From positions 124,001 through 188,000 of the forward strand of contig NZ_BAEO01000031.1 of the NCBI RefSeq assembly GCF_000314995.1: a stretch of 64,000 nt of DNA. The letters run 5' to 3'. The notes beneath the pieces were generated by a model. That model was not told the DNA's origin and made no database searches. It was given only the letters and a program-made list of their open reading frames with translations. This stretch comes from Paraglaciecola arctica BSs20135. Its GTDB lineage: Bacteria; Pseudomonadota; Gammaproteobacteria; Enterobacterales; Alteromonadaceae. Each line of letters starts with the position of its first letter. Positions within the stretch are counted from its first letter, which is position 1. This document shows, one piece after another, positions 27,678 through 36,599 of the stretch. The position numbers were made by a program, and so were the translations under genes.

Positions 27678-28685
27678 TACGGTCATGGTGGCGAGGTAGC
27701 ACTGCATTATATGATGCGCAATCATGGTGGATTCGAAGGCAATGGCCAAACCTTTAGAATAGTTACTAAACTCGAACCTTATACCGCCGAACATGGTATG
27801 AACCTTAGCAGGCGCACCTTGTTAGGTTTAATCAAATACCCTAACTATCTGCCGCAACTTAATCAGCCGCCACAAGGTCAAGAGTCAGTGCCTCACAGAG
27901 AAGTTAAAGCATCCCTTTGGCATCCACCTAAAGGGTTATATGAGTGTGATCAAGCTTCTTTTGAATGGTTACTTGAAGGCTTTTCTAGCCAAGACACTCA
28001 GCGATTTATGCAATTTAACAGCAATGGCAAAAACCATTACAAAACCCTATATAAATCTTTTGACTGTTCTATTATGGAGCTGGCCGATGATATTGCTTAC
28101 GCTATCCATGATCTCGAAGATGCCATTGTTATGGGTATAGTCAATCAGTCACAATTTAATCAAGAAGTGGCAGATCCGCTACTTAAATTAGACATTGATT
28201 GGATGAACCAAAACATAGTGGCACTCAGTGAAAAACTATTTAGCCAACACCATCATGAACGTAAAGACGCCATTGGTGCTTTGGTTAATTGTTTTATTAC
28301 TAATATTGAAATAATCGAAATTGCAGCAGAGTTTGAAGATGATTTATTAAAATACAATGCAGTTTTCCCTGCTCACTTCCATCAGGCACTGGGTATATTT
28401 AAGGCTTATGTTTTTAATCGGGTGATCAGAAAACCAGAGATACAAATGCTCGAGTACAAAGGCCAACAAATAGTCATGGAATTATTTCAGGCTTTTGCAT
28501 CCGATCCTCAACGATTATTACCTGACAACACCTGTCAACGTTGGTTAGAAGCTAATGATGCAGGTAACGGTCATAGAGTGATTGCCGATTATATATCGGG
28601 TATGACAGATGGTTTTGCTTCTAAATTGTATGGCAGTTTATTTCTTCCTTCCTCAGGCATTGTTGGAGAAAAAATCGGTTCATAA
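27678..28685 (+). pseudogene. dGTPase-like gene (dgt type), 3' two-thirds only
   Basis: From the GHGGEVALHYMMRNHGGFEG block onward, the frame follows the dNTP triphosphohydrolase family for about 334 codons, including the ADDIAYAIHDLEDAI metal segment, to a normal stop. Everything before the PPFGHGGE motif is missing, including the HD metal ligands. The frame runs only 18 nt further upstream before a TAA. Family members are about 440-450 residues, so roughly 115-120 codons were lost. The break coincides with the end of the ginABCD operon, so the gene was split by that island. The product cannot be active. Confidence 0.82.
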
Positions 28686-28800
28686 ATCGTTACAGAACAA
28701 TTGGCCGTATTTATCGTGATAAAAATGTGAAGAAATTATTGTGCTGAATTAGCTGTCTATACGTATATACCTTTAGCTGAATCAAAGTAATGAGACAAAT

Positions 28801-29805
28801 ATGTTAATTCGCACGCCTAAACCCAGTGAGATAAAAGAAAATCAGGTAACTGATGAAAGTGTCTACCAAAATAGGCGGCAACTATTAAAGTCTATGGGAT
28901 TTTTAGGGGCTTCAGCCTTAATGGTCAGTCCACATGCTAAGGCAGTAAACTGGTTTGGCGGTGATGAAAACAAAACCTTTGAAACCACCCCACTTGAATT
29001 TTCCCAACCACAAGTTTATCACTCAGAAGATCTCTTGACGCCAGAGCAGAAAATCATCAGTCACAATAATTTTTATGAATTTGGCTCTGGAAAATCTGAC
29101 CCCCTTGCACAGTCACAGTCTTTCAAAGTTGACCCATGGTCACTAAAAATTGATGGATTAGTAGAAAAATCTCTGACATTAGATTATGACGACTTATATA
29201 AAAGTTTTGAATTGCAAGAGCGGATCTATCGACTACGCTGCGTTGAGGCTTGGTCTATGGTTGTACCTTGGATTGGTTTTTCTTTGGCCGCTTTGATTAA
29301 AAAAGCTAAACCTTTGAGTTCTGCAAAATATGTAGTGTTTGAAACGCTATACGATCCTGATCAAATGCCTGGTCAGAAAAATCGCTTTACAGGTGGAGGA
29401 ATTGACTACCCATACGTTGAAGGTTTAAGGATTGACGAGGCCATGCACCCTCTAGCGTTAATGTCAGTTGGCTTATATGGCAAAACTCTACCACCACAAA
29501 ACGGTGCCCCAATAAGGCTAGTGGTACCTTGGAAATACGGTTTTAAGAGTATTAAGTCTGTGGTGCGTATTCGCTTAACGGATAAAAAACCCCAGACCAC
29601 TTGGGAGAAACTGGCTGCTAGCGAATACGGATTTTATGCCAATGTTAACCCTCAAGTTGACCACCCACGATGGACTCAAGCCAGTGAGCGTCGCATAACG
29701 TCAGGCGGATTGTTTACTCGTAACCGTATTGAGACCCAAATGTTTAACGGATATCCTGAAGCTGCTTCTATGTATGCGGATATGGATCTCAGAAAATTCT
29801 ATTAA
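28801..29805 (+). CDS. msrP: Protein-methionine-sulfoxide reductase catalytic subunit MsrP
   Basis: This 334-residue protein has a twin-arginine signal ([19 protein letters not shown], cleaved after HAKA) and the sulfite-oxidase-type molybdopterin fold. The Mo-ligating cysteine is in RLRCVEAW, in the usual spacing before the MVVPWIGF loop. It repairs oxidised methionines in periplasmic proteins, receiving electrons from MsrQ. It is immediately followed by msrQ. The length matches E. coli MsrP. Confidence 0.95.
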   Translation: MLIRTPKPSEIKENQVTDESVYQNRRQLLKSMGFLGASALMVSPHAKAVNWFGGDENKTFETTPLEFSQPQVYHSEDLLTPEQKIISHNNFYEFGSGKSDPLAQSQSFKVDPWSLKIDGLVEKSLTLDYDDLYKSFELQERIYRLRCVEAWSMVVPWIGFSLAALIKKAKPLSSAKYVVFETLYDPDQMPGQKNRFTGGGIDYPYVEGLRIDEAMHPLALMSVGLYGKTLPPQNGAPIRLVVPWKYGFKSIKSVVRIRLTDKKPQTTWEKLAASEYGFYANVNPQVDHPRWTQASERRITSGGLFTRNRIETQMFNGYPEAASMYADMDLRKFY

Positions 29806-29817
29806 GTGGAAATTGTA

Positions 29818-30477
29818 ATGATTAAATCTGTGCGCATTACAGCTGCTCATACTTTTTGGATCAAAGTAACGCTACATCTAGTGGCTTTGTCCCTCTTGTT
29901 ATTCACCTACTATCAAGCTTTCAGCGACCAATTAGGTGCAGATCCAGTCAAAGCCATATTACATTTTAGCGGTATAGGTGCATTCAATTTGTTACTGCTG
30001 TCATTATTAATATCACCTTTGGCTAAGTATCTACGTCAAGGGCAATTAGTAACGCTTAGAAGGCCCATAGGTCTTTATGCATTTGTATACGCGATATGTC
30101 ATTTCAGTAGTTATTTGTTGTTTGAGTTACAACTTGAATGGTCGCTATTATTATCTGAAATACTAAAACGTCCTTATATTAGTGTTGGTTTTATCGCGTT
30201 GCTCATTTTGAGTATCTTAGCTGCCACCTCAACCAAACCAATACAAAGACGTATGGGAAGAACTTGGCAAAAAACCCATAACTGGGTGTATGTGGCAAGT
30301 TTATTGGTTGCTTTACATTATATATGGTCAGTAAAATCCGAGCTCATTCAGCCAATAATATACGCCCTAGTATTACTGGCTTTGTTAGTGGCACGAAGGA
30401 CCAAGTTTTTAAAACCGATACAATCACGCTTCAATAAACGAACAAAAACCCAACAAAGTAAAAAAAAGCTTGCATGA
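29818..30477 (+). CDS. msrQ: MsrQ haem-binding membrane subunit
   Basis: The ATG at 29818 (219 residues) is preferred over a GTG directly after the msrP stop, because GTGGA precedes it as ribosome site. It has six hydrophobic segments and the ferric-reductase-like histidines in YAICHFSSYLLFEL and KTHNWVYVASLLVALHYIW. It passes electrons from the respiratory chain or cytosolic flavins through haem to MsrP. It is co-transcribed with msrP. Confidence 0.93.
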   Translation: MIKSVRITAAHTFWIKVTLHLVALSLLLFTYYQAFSDQLGADPVKAILHFSGIGAFNLLLLSLLISPLAKYLRQGQLVTLRRPIGLYAFVYAICHFSSYLLFELQLEWSLLLSEILKRPYISVGFIALLILSILAATSTKPIQRRMGRTWQKTHNWVYVASLLVALHYIWSVKSELIQPIIYALVLLALLVARRTKFLKPIQSRFNKRTKTQQSKKKLA

Positions 30478-30494
30478 TGATTTATACAGTACTA

Positions 30495-30525
30495 CTGTAT
30501 ATCCAACCACTGTATATAACATCAC
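30495..30525. promoter_or_regulatory. Tandem LexA-like half-conserved boxes
   Basis: Two abutting sequences, CTGTATATCCAACCAC and CTGTATATAACATCAC, each have the perfect left half CTGTATAT of a gammaproteobacterial SOS box but end CAC instead of CAG. They lie 16-46 bp upstream of the SulA-like start, where a LexA operator is expected. Confidence 0.5.
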
Positions 30526-30540
30526 TACTTGGAAATCATT

Positions 30541-30918
30541 ATGGCAAGTTTACATGCATTTACTAACAGCTCGACTCCACTAGTCACCATGCAAGTGCCA
30601 GCGGATCATAAGCATAGCAACAATATAAATGTTAACCATGACCACAAGTGGACTTTTTTGGTGGCCAATAAAATTCGTTTTGCTGAAAAACAAACCTATT
30701 GCATTCGTCTAACTAAACCTAAACAACAGAGTTTGTCACTGTGGCTCGAAAAAATTGTCACTGGCGGTCAATGTTCAAATTTGTTTGTTGAACAATTAAC
30801 ATTAGATGAAATAAGTTTTGAGCGACTAAAACAACTATGTATTGATTACAAAGTTGCGTTAGTAAACCTAATGCCCAACAGCCTACAAAAAGATAACGTA
30901 GTAAAAGGACCTTGGTAA
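30541..30918 (+). CDS. SulA-like cell-division inhibitor (probable)
   Basis: This 125-residue protein starts at the ATG preceded by GGA. The C-terminal part (VTGGQCSNLFVEQLTLDEIS, then FERLKQLC and KVALVNLMP) follows the SulA pattern of a TGxCxxxxV strand, an acidic helix and a last strand. The N-terminal part is divergent. SulA blocks FtsZ during DNA damage, and the tandem LexA-like boxes in front of the gene support this. No lexA gene is adjacent. The similarity was judged by eye. Confidence 0.55.
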   Translation: MASLHAFTNSSTPLVTMQVPADHKHSNNINVNHDHKWTFLVANKIRFAEKQTYCIRLTKPKQQSLSLWLEKIVTGGQCSNLFVEQLTLDEISFERLKQLCIDYKVALVNLMPNSLQKDNVVKGPW

Positions 30919-31024
30919 GTAACCTGAACTCGGGACACTTAGTTAAATTTAGCCTCGTTTGATATTGACTCTACTAAGTACAATCGCCTAGTCTTCACTA
31001 TCTGCTTCCTTAAGTATTAAAACT

Positions 31025-31504
31025 TTGACTACGTCTATTAAAAACTGCTTTTGCGGTAACGAGTTCACATTTGAACAATGCTGCCAGCCTATTATTGCTG
31101 GTAAAGTGAATGCGAAAAATGCCGAAGAGTTAATGCGTTCGCGTTTTACGGCTTATGTAATAAAAAACTATCAATATATTTTGCAAACCTACGCATCAGC
31201 TCAACGTGCTAAATTAACAGTTAGCGAATTAACAGAAAGTTCTCAAGATACCCGATGGTTATCCCTACAAGTCCTAACCCATTTCTCTCAAAAAAATACT
31301 GCTCAGGTTGAATTCAAAGCCTTCTATCAAGTCGACAGCTGCTATTACGTGATGCATGAACTATCAGATTTTGTGTTTGAAGCAGGACGGTGGCTGTATA
31401 CCGAAGGAGTAATGCAAAAAGGCTCTGGTAAATTTTCACCAGAACGTAACAGCCAATGTTTGTGCGCTAGCAGTAAAAAATTTAAGAAATGTTGTGCAAG
31501 ATAG
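31025..31504 (+). CDS. ychJ: YchJ family protein (SEC-C zinc motifs)
   Basis: The TTG start is the only candidate before the conserved CFCGNEFTFEQCC motif (159 residues). The protein has a SEC-C-like zinc motif at each end: CFCGNEFTFEQCC and CLCASSKKFKKCC. Between them is an NTF2-like domain with the MRSRFTAY signature. This is the standard YchJ layout. The function is not established. An ATG is absent in-frame nearby. Confidence 0.88.
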   Translation: MTTSIKNCFCGNEFTFEQCCQPIIAGKVNAKNAEELMRSRFTAYVIKNYQYILQTYASAQRAKLTVSELTESSQDTRWLSLQVLTHFSQKNTAQVEFKAFYQVDSCYYVMHELSDFVFEAGRWLYTEGVMQKGSGKFSPERNSQCLCASSKKFKKCCAR

Positions 31505-31677
31505 GAAATTGGAGATCTACTTAGATTTTAGCCAAGCAAATATACAATATAGCCTAGATTTGATCTGCCTCAATCATTCAGTATTTTGTTACTTAAAATT
31601 CAGATAGGATTGTTCACTTATTCTGATGGGATCCCCGTTTCAACTTAACACCTTGACTAAGTATAAGCGTATAAATA

Positions 31678-32352
31678 ATGACATCTTTTAATACAAACCA
31701 GGTTCCACCCACATTATGGCATTGCTATAATACTAGATCTTTACGTCCATTATGGGCTTTAGAAGAGATGGGGATAGAATATCGATTAAATGTTATGCCA
31801 TTCCCACCTCGCTTTACCCAAAGTGAGTATTTAGAAACCAATCCCCTTGGCACTATTCCTTTTTTTGACGATGGCATAAGCCAAATGACTGAATCATCAG
31901 CAATATGCCAATATTTAGTCGACGTTTACAACAAACCTGAATTTGGTATTGCAGTTAACGCTCCCGATTATGGTCATTACTTAAATTTTTTGCATCAAAG
32001 CGATACAACCCTGACATTCCCATTAGCAATTATTTTAAGATATCGACATTTAGAACCCGATGACCGTAAGTTGCCACAAGTTGCAGAAGGTTATATTCGA
32101 TGGTTTTCGGCGCGTCTACGTTGGTTAGAACAACACTTATCAACGGGTCGATTATTTTTATGTGGTAACAAATTCACTGTTGCTGATATCGCTGTAGGTT
32201 ATGCGCTACATTTTGCTACCATTATTGGTTTGAAGGAGCATTTTAATTCTGATGTATCTTCCTACCTAACAAGATTAACAGCTAGAACTGCTTTTAAAAG
32301 AGCAATGAAAAAAGGTGTTGAATTAGACCCTTTTAAATCGCTAGTATTATGA
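31678..32352 (+). CDS. Glutathione S-transferase
   Basis: This 224-residue protein has an N-terminal thioredoxin-like domain with the NTRSLRPLWALEEMGIEY helix, the cis-proline LGTIPFF and the ESSAICQYL glutathione-binding motif. The C-terminal helical domain has the FTVADIAVGYAL N-cap box. It is likely a cytosolic detoxification enzyme. Class and substrate are not determined. It converges with tatD, the stops being 18 bp apart. Confidence 0.9.
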   Translation: MTSFNTNQVPPTLWHCYNTRSLRPLWALEEMGIEYRLNVMPFPPRFTQSEYLETNPLGTIPFFDDGISQMTESSAICQYLVDVYNKPEFGIAVNAPDYGHYLNFLHQSDTTLTFPLAIILRYRHLEPDDRKLPQVAEGYIRWFSARLRWLEQHLSTGRLFLCGNKFTVADIAVGYALHFATIIGLKEHFNSDVSSYLTRLTARTAFKRAMKKGVELDPFKSLVL

Positions 32353-32369
32353 GTTTTAAAAGTACTATA

Positions 32370-33140
32370 TTACGTTCTTACAATCCCAAACAACTCATAA
32401 AAATTGTCCGTTGTGATTTTAGCTAGCTCTTCCACACTTACCCCCTTTATTTCTGCAATAAACTCTCCAACTTCTCTTACAAATCCCGGTTGATTGGGTT
32501 TACCTCTGTAAGGAACTGGTGCTAACCAAGGTGAATCTGTTTCAATGAGTAATTTGTCTAGTGGAATTTTTTTAACGACTTCTTGCAATTCTGTAGCAGT
32601 TTTAAATGTGACTATGCCAGATATTGAGATATACATGCCTAATTCTATTGCTGCCTGAGCCATCTCCCAAGTCTCGGTAAAACAGTGCAGCACACCTCTG
32701 GTGGATGGGTCTTTGTGTTGCTTAAGTAAGTCAATGGTATCTTCACGGGCATCTCTAGTATGGATAATCAAAGGTTTGTTTAGCTTATTGGCTACTTTAA
32801 TATGATCAACAAAAGAAGTTAATTGCACAGACTTTGTTTCGGCACTATAAAAATAATCTAAGCCAGTTTCACCTATGGCGACTACTTCATCATTATCAGC
32901 CATGTTAAGGAGCTCATCATAACTACACGCATCCTCTTGATGTAATGGGTGGACACCACAAGAAACAGACACATCTTTGAAATGTTTAACCGTATCTAAC
33001 ATCGCAGGAAAATCTTTAACCGACACCGACACACATAAAAAGTGTTCAATACCGCGACTTCTAGCAAAATTGAGTATATCTGACAGTTCTTCTGGGGTTT
33101 TATCTAATCGGTCTAGGTGGCAATGTGAATCAACAAACAC
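32370..33140 (-). CDS. TatD-family metal-dependent deoxyribonuclease (YcfH-like)
   Basis: This 256-residue TIM-barrel hydrolase has the metal ligands in VDSHCHLDRL, the glutamate in AIGETGLDYFYS, IIHTRDA, LHCFTE and ETDSPWL. It ends the leftward cluster after holB, the usual position of ycfH in gammaproteobacteria. Such proteins are 3'-5' DNA exonucleases or phosphoesterases. No pilZ gene lies between holB and this gene. Confidence 0.92.
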   Translation of the reverse strand: MFVDSHCHLDRLDKTPEELSDILNFARSRGIEHFLCVSVSVKDFPAMLDTVKHFKDVSVSCGVHPLHQEDACSYDELLNMADNDEVVAIGETGLDYFYSAETKSVQLTSFVDHIKVANKLNKPLIIHTRDAREDTIDLLKQHKDPSTRGVLHCFTETWEMAQAAIELGMYISISGIVTFKTATELQEVVKKIPLDKLLIETDSPWLAPVPYRGKPNQPGFVREVGEFIAEIKGVSVEELAKITTDNFYELFGIVRT

Positions 33141-33169
33141 GTAATTTTTCCATTTTTAAAGAGTTAGGT

Positions 33170-34057
33170 TTAAGCGGCTTTTACTAAGGCAAGTTTATCT
33201 AATAGCGCGGTTAACACTAAGGTTTTATTGACCCCAGGGTTGCGTAATTGTCGGATGACTTTAGTCGCTTGTAGATTTAGCTGCCAAAGTGTTTCAGAAA
33301 GCTGTTCGGTACATTGCTGTCTTGCCCAATATTGCGTCCATTTAAGTACTTTATCGGCATTATCTTGCCAATCCATTGCCAGTTGTGTGGCACTCGTTTT
33401 ACCTTGCAACAAAGACTCTAGCCCGGTGCTATAGGTTTCATAAGTGAAACTCTGTTCTTCTTGCAGTTCGGCAAATAAGGCCAAAGGGCGGGCACTAAAC
33501 AACTTGGCAAAATTAATATCGATTTCAGCATCATATTGGGTTTTCACCCAAGCAATAGTGGTATCTAAATCAGGTAAAGGTAGAGCCAACTTTTCACAGC
33601 GGCTTCTGATTGTTGGTAATATGCGCTCCGGCTTATCCGTGGTAAGTAATAAAAACGTGTTGGCAGTTGGCTCTTCTAAGGTTTTAAGTAAAGCGTTAGC
33701 ACTTGATTCAGTCATAGTGTGTGCATGATAGATAATCAAAACCTTGGCCCCTGACATGTGAGCAGAGCTGACTAAGGTTTTAATGGCATCGCGAATTTGA
33801 TCAACACCTATTTGTTTATCTGATTCCACCACATGTAAATCAGGGTGATTGTTTGCAGCATTTAATAGGCAAGACTGGCAAAAACCACACACTTCATCCC
33901 CTTTTCTAGCTTTACATAGCAGTAACTGAGCTAACTCTAGGGCAAAGTTTGATTTACCTAATCCAGAGGGACCTTGAATAAGCAGAGCATGATGCAACTT
34001 ATCTGCTGCAATTCTGTTGCTCAACTTTTTAAAAGTCCCATCTAACCAAGGAAACAC
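33170..34057 (-). CDS. holB: DNA polymerase III delta' subunit
   Basis: This 295-residue clamp-loader subunit has a Walker A-like GPSGLGKSNFA and a four-cysteine zinc module (CKARKGDEVCGFCQSC). The sensor region is EEPTANTFLLLTTDKPERIL with RSRCEKL. It abuts tmk with no gap, so the two are co-translated. It opens the beta sliding clamp together with the gamma/tau and delta subunits. Confidence 0.95.
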   Translation of the reverse strand: MFPWLDGTFKKLSNRIAADKLHHALLIQGPSGLGKSNFALELAQLLLCKARKGDEVCGFCQSCLLNAANNHPDLHVVESDKQIGVDQIRDAIKTLVSSAHMSGAKVLIIYHAHTMTESSANALLKTLEEPTANTFLLLTTDKPERILPTIRSRCEKLALPLPDLDTTIAWVKTQYDAEIDINFAKLFSARPLALFAELQEEQSFTYETYSTGLESLLQGKTSATQLAMDWQDNADKVLKWTQYWARQQCTEQLSETLWQLNLQATKVIRQLRNPGVNKTLVLTALLDKLALVKAA

Positions 34058-34687
34058 TCAATTCTCCAAAAATTGTTTAATCGCTAGCTCAACATCTTGA
34101 TGCACCGCCTGGATACTCTGCATGGTATCGATCACCACACAATTATGATCCTGCTGGGCCAATAATAAATAACGCGCTCGGGTTCGTTCAAAAAAGCTTA
34201 GATCTTCTTGTTCAATACGGTCTAGTTCACCACGTCCTTTGGCGCGTTTAAGCCCTTCTTTGGGCTCAACATCCATATATAAGGTAAAATCTGGTTTAAA
34301 GTTTTTTAAGGTGATAACTCTTAGGCTTTCGATCATATTCTGATCAATCTGACGACCACCACCTTGATATGCTTGTGAGGACATATCGTGCCTGTCCCCT
34401 AGTACCCAGTTGCCTTTTTCTAAATTAGGCAAAATAACGTTTTGCACTAATTGCGCTCTTGCGGCATACATTAACAACAACTCAGCTTCTACTGTGACTT
34501 TTTCATCAACCCAGTCATGTTTGACTACATCTCTTATCGCTTCAGCCATAGCAGTACCACCTGGCTCTCTGGTATTAACCACAGTATGACCGGCAGCTTG
34601 AATGGTTTGAGTCAATATAGCTACAGCGCTACTCTTTCCAGCACCTTCCAAACCTTCAATAACAATAAATTTGCCTAATGTTTGCAA
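34058..34687 (-). CDS. tmk: Thymidylate kinase
   Basis: This 209-residue enzyme has the P-loop EGLEGAGKSSA, the DRX-type REPGGT and GDRHDMSSQAYQGGGR motifs, and a lid with KGRGELDRIE. It phosphorylates dTMP to dTDP in the cytosol. It sits between mltG and holB in the conserved gammaproteobacterial order. Confidence 0.96.
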   Translation of the reverse strand: MQTLGKFIVIEGLEGAGKSSAVAILTQTIQAAGHTVVNTREPGGTAMAEAIRDVVKHDWVDEKVTVEAELLLMYAARAQLVQNVILPNLEKGNWVLGDRHDMSSQAYQGGGRQIDQNMIESLRVITLKNFKPDFTLYMDVEPKEGLKRAKGRGELDRIEQEDLSFFERTRARYLLLAQQDHNCVVIDTMQSIQAVHQDVELAIKQFLEN

Positions 34688-34698
34688 CTAATACTCAC

Positions 34699-35694
34699 TT
34701 ATCTTTTTAATTGATATTGACGCACTGCAAGATTGTGCTCTTGCAAAGTGGTTGAAAACTTGTGACTGCCATCACCCTTGGATACAAAGTACAATTCATC
34801 CGTTATCATAGGGTTAAACGCAGCATCAATGGCCAATTTACTCGGCATAGCTATAGGCGTTGGCGGTAACCCTTTAATGACATAAGTATTATAAGGTGTC
34901 GGAGTTTTCAAATCTTTACGCCTGATATCGCCATCAAAACTTTCACCTATGCCATAAATTACAGTAGGATCGGTTTGTAAGCGCATATTTAGGTTAAGTC
35001 TGTTAACAAATACCCCAGAAATTCGTGGACGTTCATCTGCCACCCCTGTCTCTTTTTCAATGATCGACGCCATAGTCAAGCCTTCGTAAGCCGAATCATA
35101 GGGCAAACCTTGGGCACGATCTTGCCATGCCATGTTTAAATATTGTTGCATACTAAGATGAGCACGTTTAACCAAGTCAATCGCCGCCGTTTGCGCTACA
35201 AAGTGATAGGTATCGGGTAATAGATATCCTTCAATGGACTGTTCAGGCAATTCAGCGGTTAACGTCTCAAGCTGTTGATAAAAATTATCATTAAATTTAA
35301 TTTGTGGATGAGACTTGATCGCTACTAACCACTCCCGCCAATTTAGTCCTTCGATTAAACTGATTGAAAATTGAAATTCTTTGCCGCTAGATAATAACTC
35401 TAACAAATCTAGTGCACTCATTGACGGCAATAATTCGTAGGTACCTACTTTGATATTAGCTAGTTCTGGCACAAGCTTTAACCTGATTTTGAGGCCAATA
35501 TTATCCTTGATGATCCCCTGCTCTTTTAATCTATTGAGTATGCCTTTTGCAGATTGTCCGGCTTTAACTTGATACAGAGTTGCCTCAGTAAGGTTAAGTG
35601 GCTGATGTACTTTTTTGTCAAAATGAAATAAAGCTGCGACAAAAACAAAACCTAATATAATCCCAAAGATAAACAACCATTTTACAATTTTCAT
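34699..35694 (-). CDS. mltG: Endolytic murein transglycosylase MltG
   Basis: This 331-residue protein has a single N-terminal membrane anchor (residues 5-24), a LysM-like region and the YceG catalytic domain. The domain contains GYLLPDTYHF, the catalytic glutamate in MASIIEKETG, RLQTDPTVIYG and NTYVIKGLPPTPI. It cleaves nascent glycan strands in the periplasm and sets their length. It overlaps pabC by 4 bp. Confidence 0.95.
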   Translation of the reverse strand: MKIVKWLFIFGIILGFVFVAALFHFDKKVHQPLNLTEATLYQVKAGQSAKGILNRLKEQGIIKDNIGLKIRLKLVPELANIKVGTYELLPSMSALDLLELLSSGKEFQFSISLIEGLNWREWLVAIKSHPQIKFNDNFYQQLETLTAELPEQSIEGYLLPDTYHFVAQTAAIDLVKRAHLSMQQYLNMAWQDRAQGLPYDSAYEGLTMASIIEKETGVADERPRISGVFVNRLNLNMRLQTDPTVIYGIGESFDGDIRRKDLKTPTPYNTYVIKGLPPTPIAMPSKLAIDAAFNPMITDELYFVSKGDGSHKFSTTLQEHNLAVRQYQLKR

Positions 35695-36536
35695 GACACT
35701 TTTATCGCTTTGAGATTAATTGTAGGTTGCAGATAATGTTGTAATTGTTTTGTCTGCTCTACAACATAATTTTTAGTTCGCTGATTAATTGGATTAAACA
35801 AACTCAGCACCGGAACCACCATCATTAACGAGTTACAAACAAACAACTCTTGAGCGCTAAACAAAACGCTGACATCCTGCTTGACCACCTGACATTCTAT
35901 CCCTTTTTGTTGCATAACTTCCAGAACATGGTTACGCATAACCCCTTCAACCCCTGATTTTGAAAGGTCTGCGGTATACCAGACATTATCCTTGTACCAA
36001 AACAAATTAGCTACAGAGGTTTCAATTATTTGTTGCTGAATGTCACAAACAATCGCATCATCATAACCAGTTTGTACTAATGCTTGCTTGACTAAAACCT
36101 GTTCTAGACGGTTAAGATGTTTAATACCTGCAAGCAAAGGTTGGCTAGCTAAAGTGATGGGACTAATAGTTAACTTTATGCCCTTGGTATGCCAAAGAGT
36201 GTAATGTGCTGGGATTGTATGCAGGGTAATAATATAATTAGGGCTTAAGGCGCCTTCTGGACTATATCCTCTGCCACCTTCGCCCCGGGTAATCATGACT
36301 TTGACTACGCAGTCAGAAGTAGACTTTAACGAATCGAATATACAACTTGTCAACTCTGACCATTTATCAAAATCTAGGTATAAAGTATTACACGCCAATT
36401 TTAGACGTTCAATATGGGCATCAAAAAATTCAAGATGACCATTTCTAAACGCCATAGTGGTAAAGCAGCCATCACCATACTGAAAAGCTCTATCTGCAAT
36501 TTCTATATGTTGTTGCTGCCTTCCGTTAACAATCAT
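35691..36536 (-). CDS. pabC: Aminodeoxychorismate lyase
   Basis: This 281-residue fold-type IV PLP enzyme has DRAFQYGDGCFTTMAF at the N-terminus, the lysine in LAGIKHLNRLEQ and the GVEGVMRNHVLE phosphate-binding loop. It releases pyruvate from 4-amino-4-deoxychorismate to give p-aminobenzoate for folate. A D-amino-acid or branched-chain aminotransferase is excluded mainly by the conserved location between fabF and mltG. Confidence 0.92.
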   Translation of the reverse strand: MIVNGRQQQHIEIADRAFQYGDGCFTTMAFRNGHLEFFDAHIERLKLACNTLYLDFDKWSELTSCIFDSLKSTSDCVVKVMITRGEGGRGYSPEGALSPNYIITLHTIPAHYTLWHTKGIKLTISPITLASQPLLAGIKHLNRLEQVLVKQALVQTGYDDAIVCDIQQQIIETSVANLFWYKDNVWYTADLSKSGVEGVMRNHVLEVMQQKGIECQVVKQDVSVLFSAQELFVCNSLMMVVPVLSLFNPINQRTKNYVVEQTKQLQHYLQPTINLKAIKVS

Positions 36537-36599
36537 TATTTTTTGTATCTAGATGCCGTAATAGAACTTCAATATTACCCAAAAGTTAAATGTTGCCTA

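Noticed and set aside
17491-28685. Prophage
   Set aside because: Only recombinases and a KfrA-like protein are present, with no capsid, tail, terminase, lysis or replication genes.
30484-30500. ATACAG-TACTA-CTGTAT inverted repeat as a LexA box
   Set aside because: The half-sites point outward (CAG...CTG), opposite to an SOS box. The two CTG-N10-CAC sites just downstream fit better.
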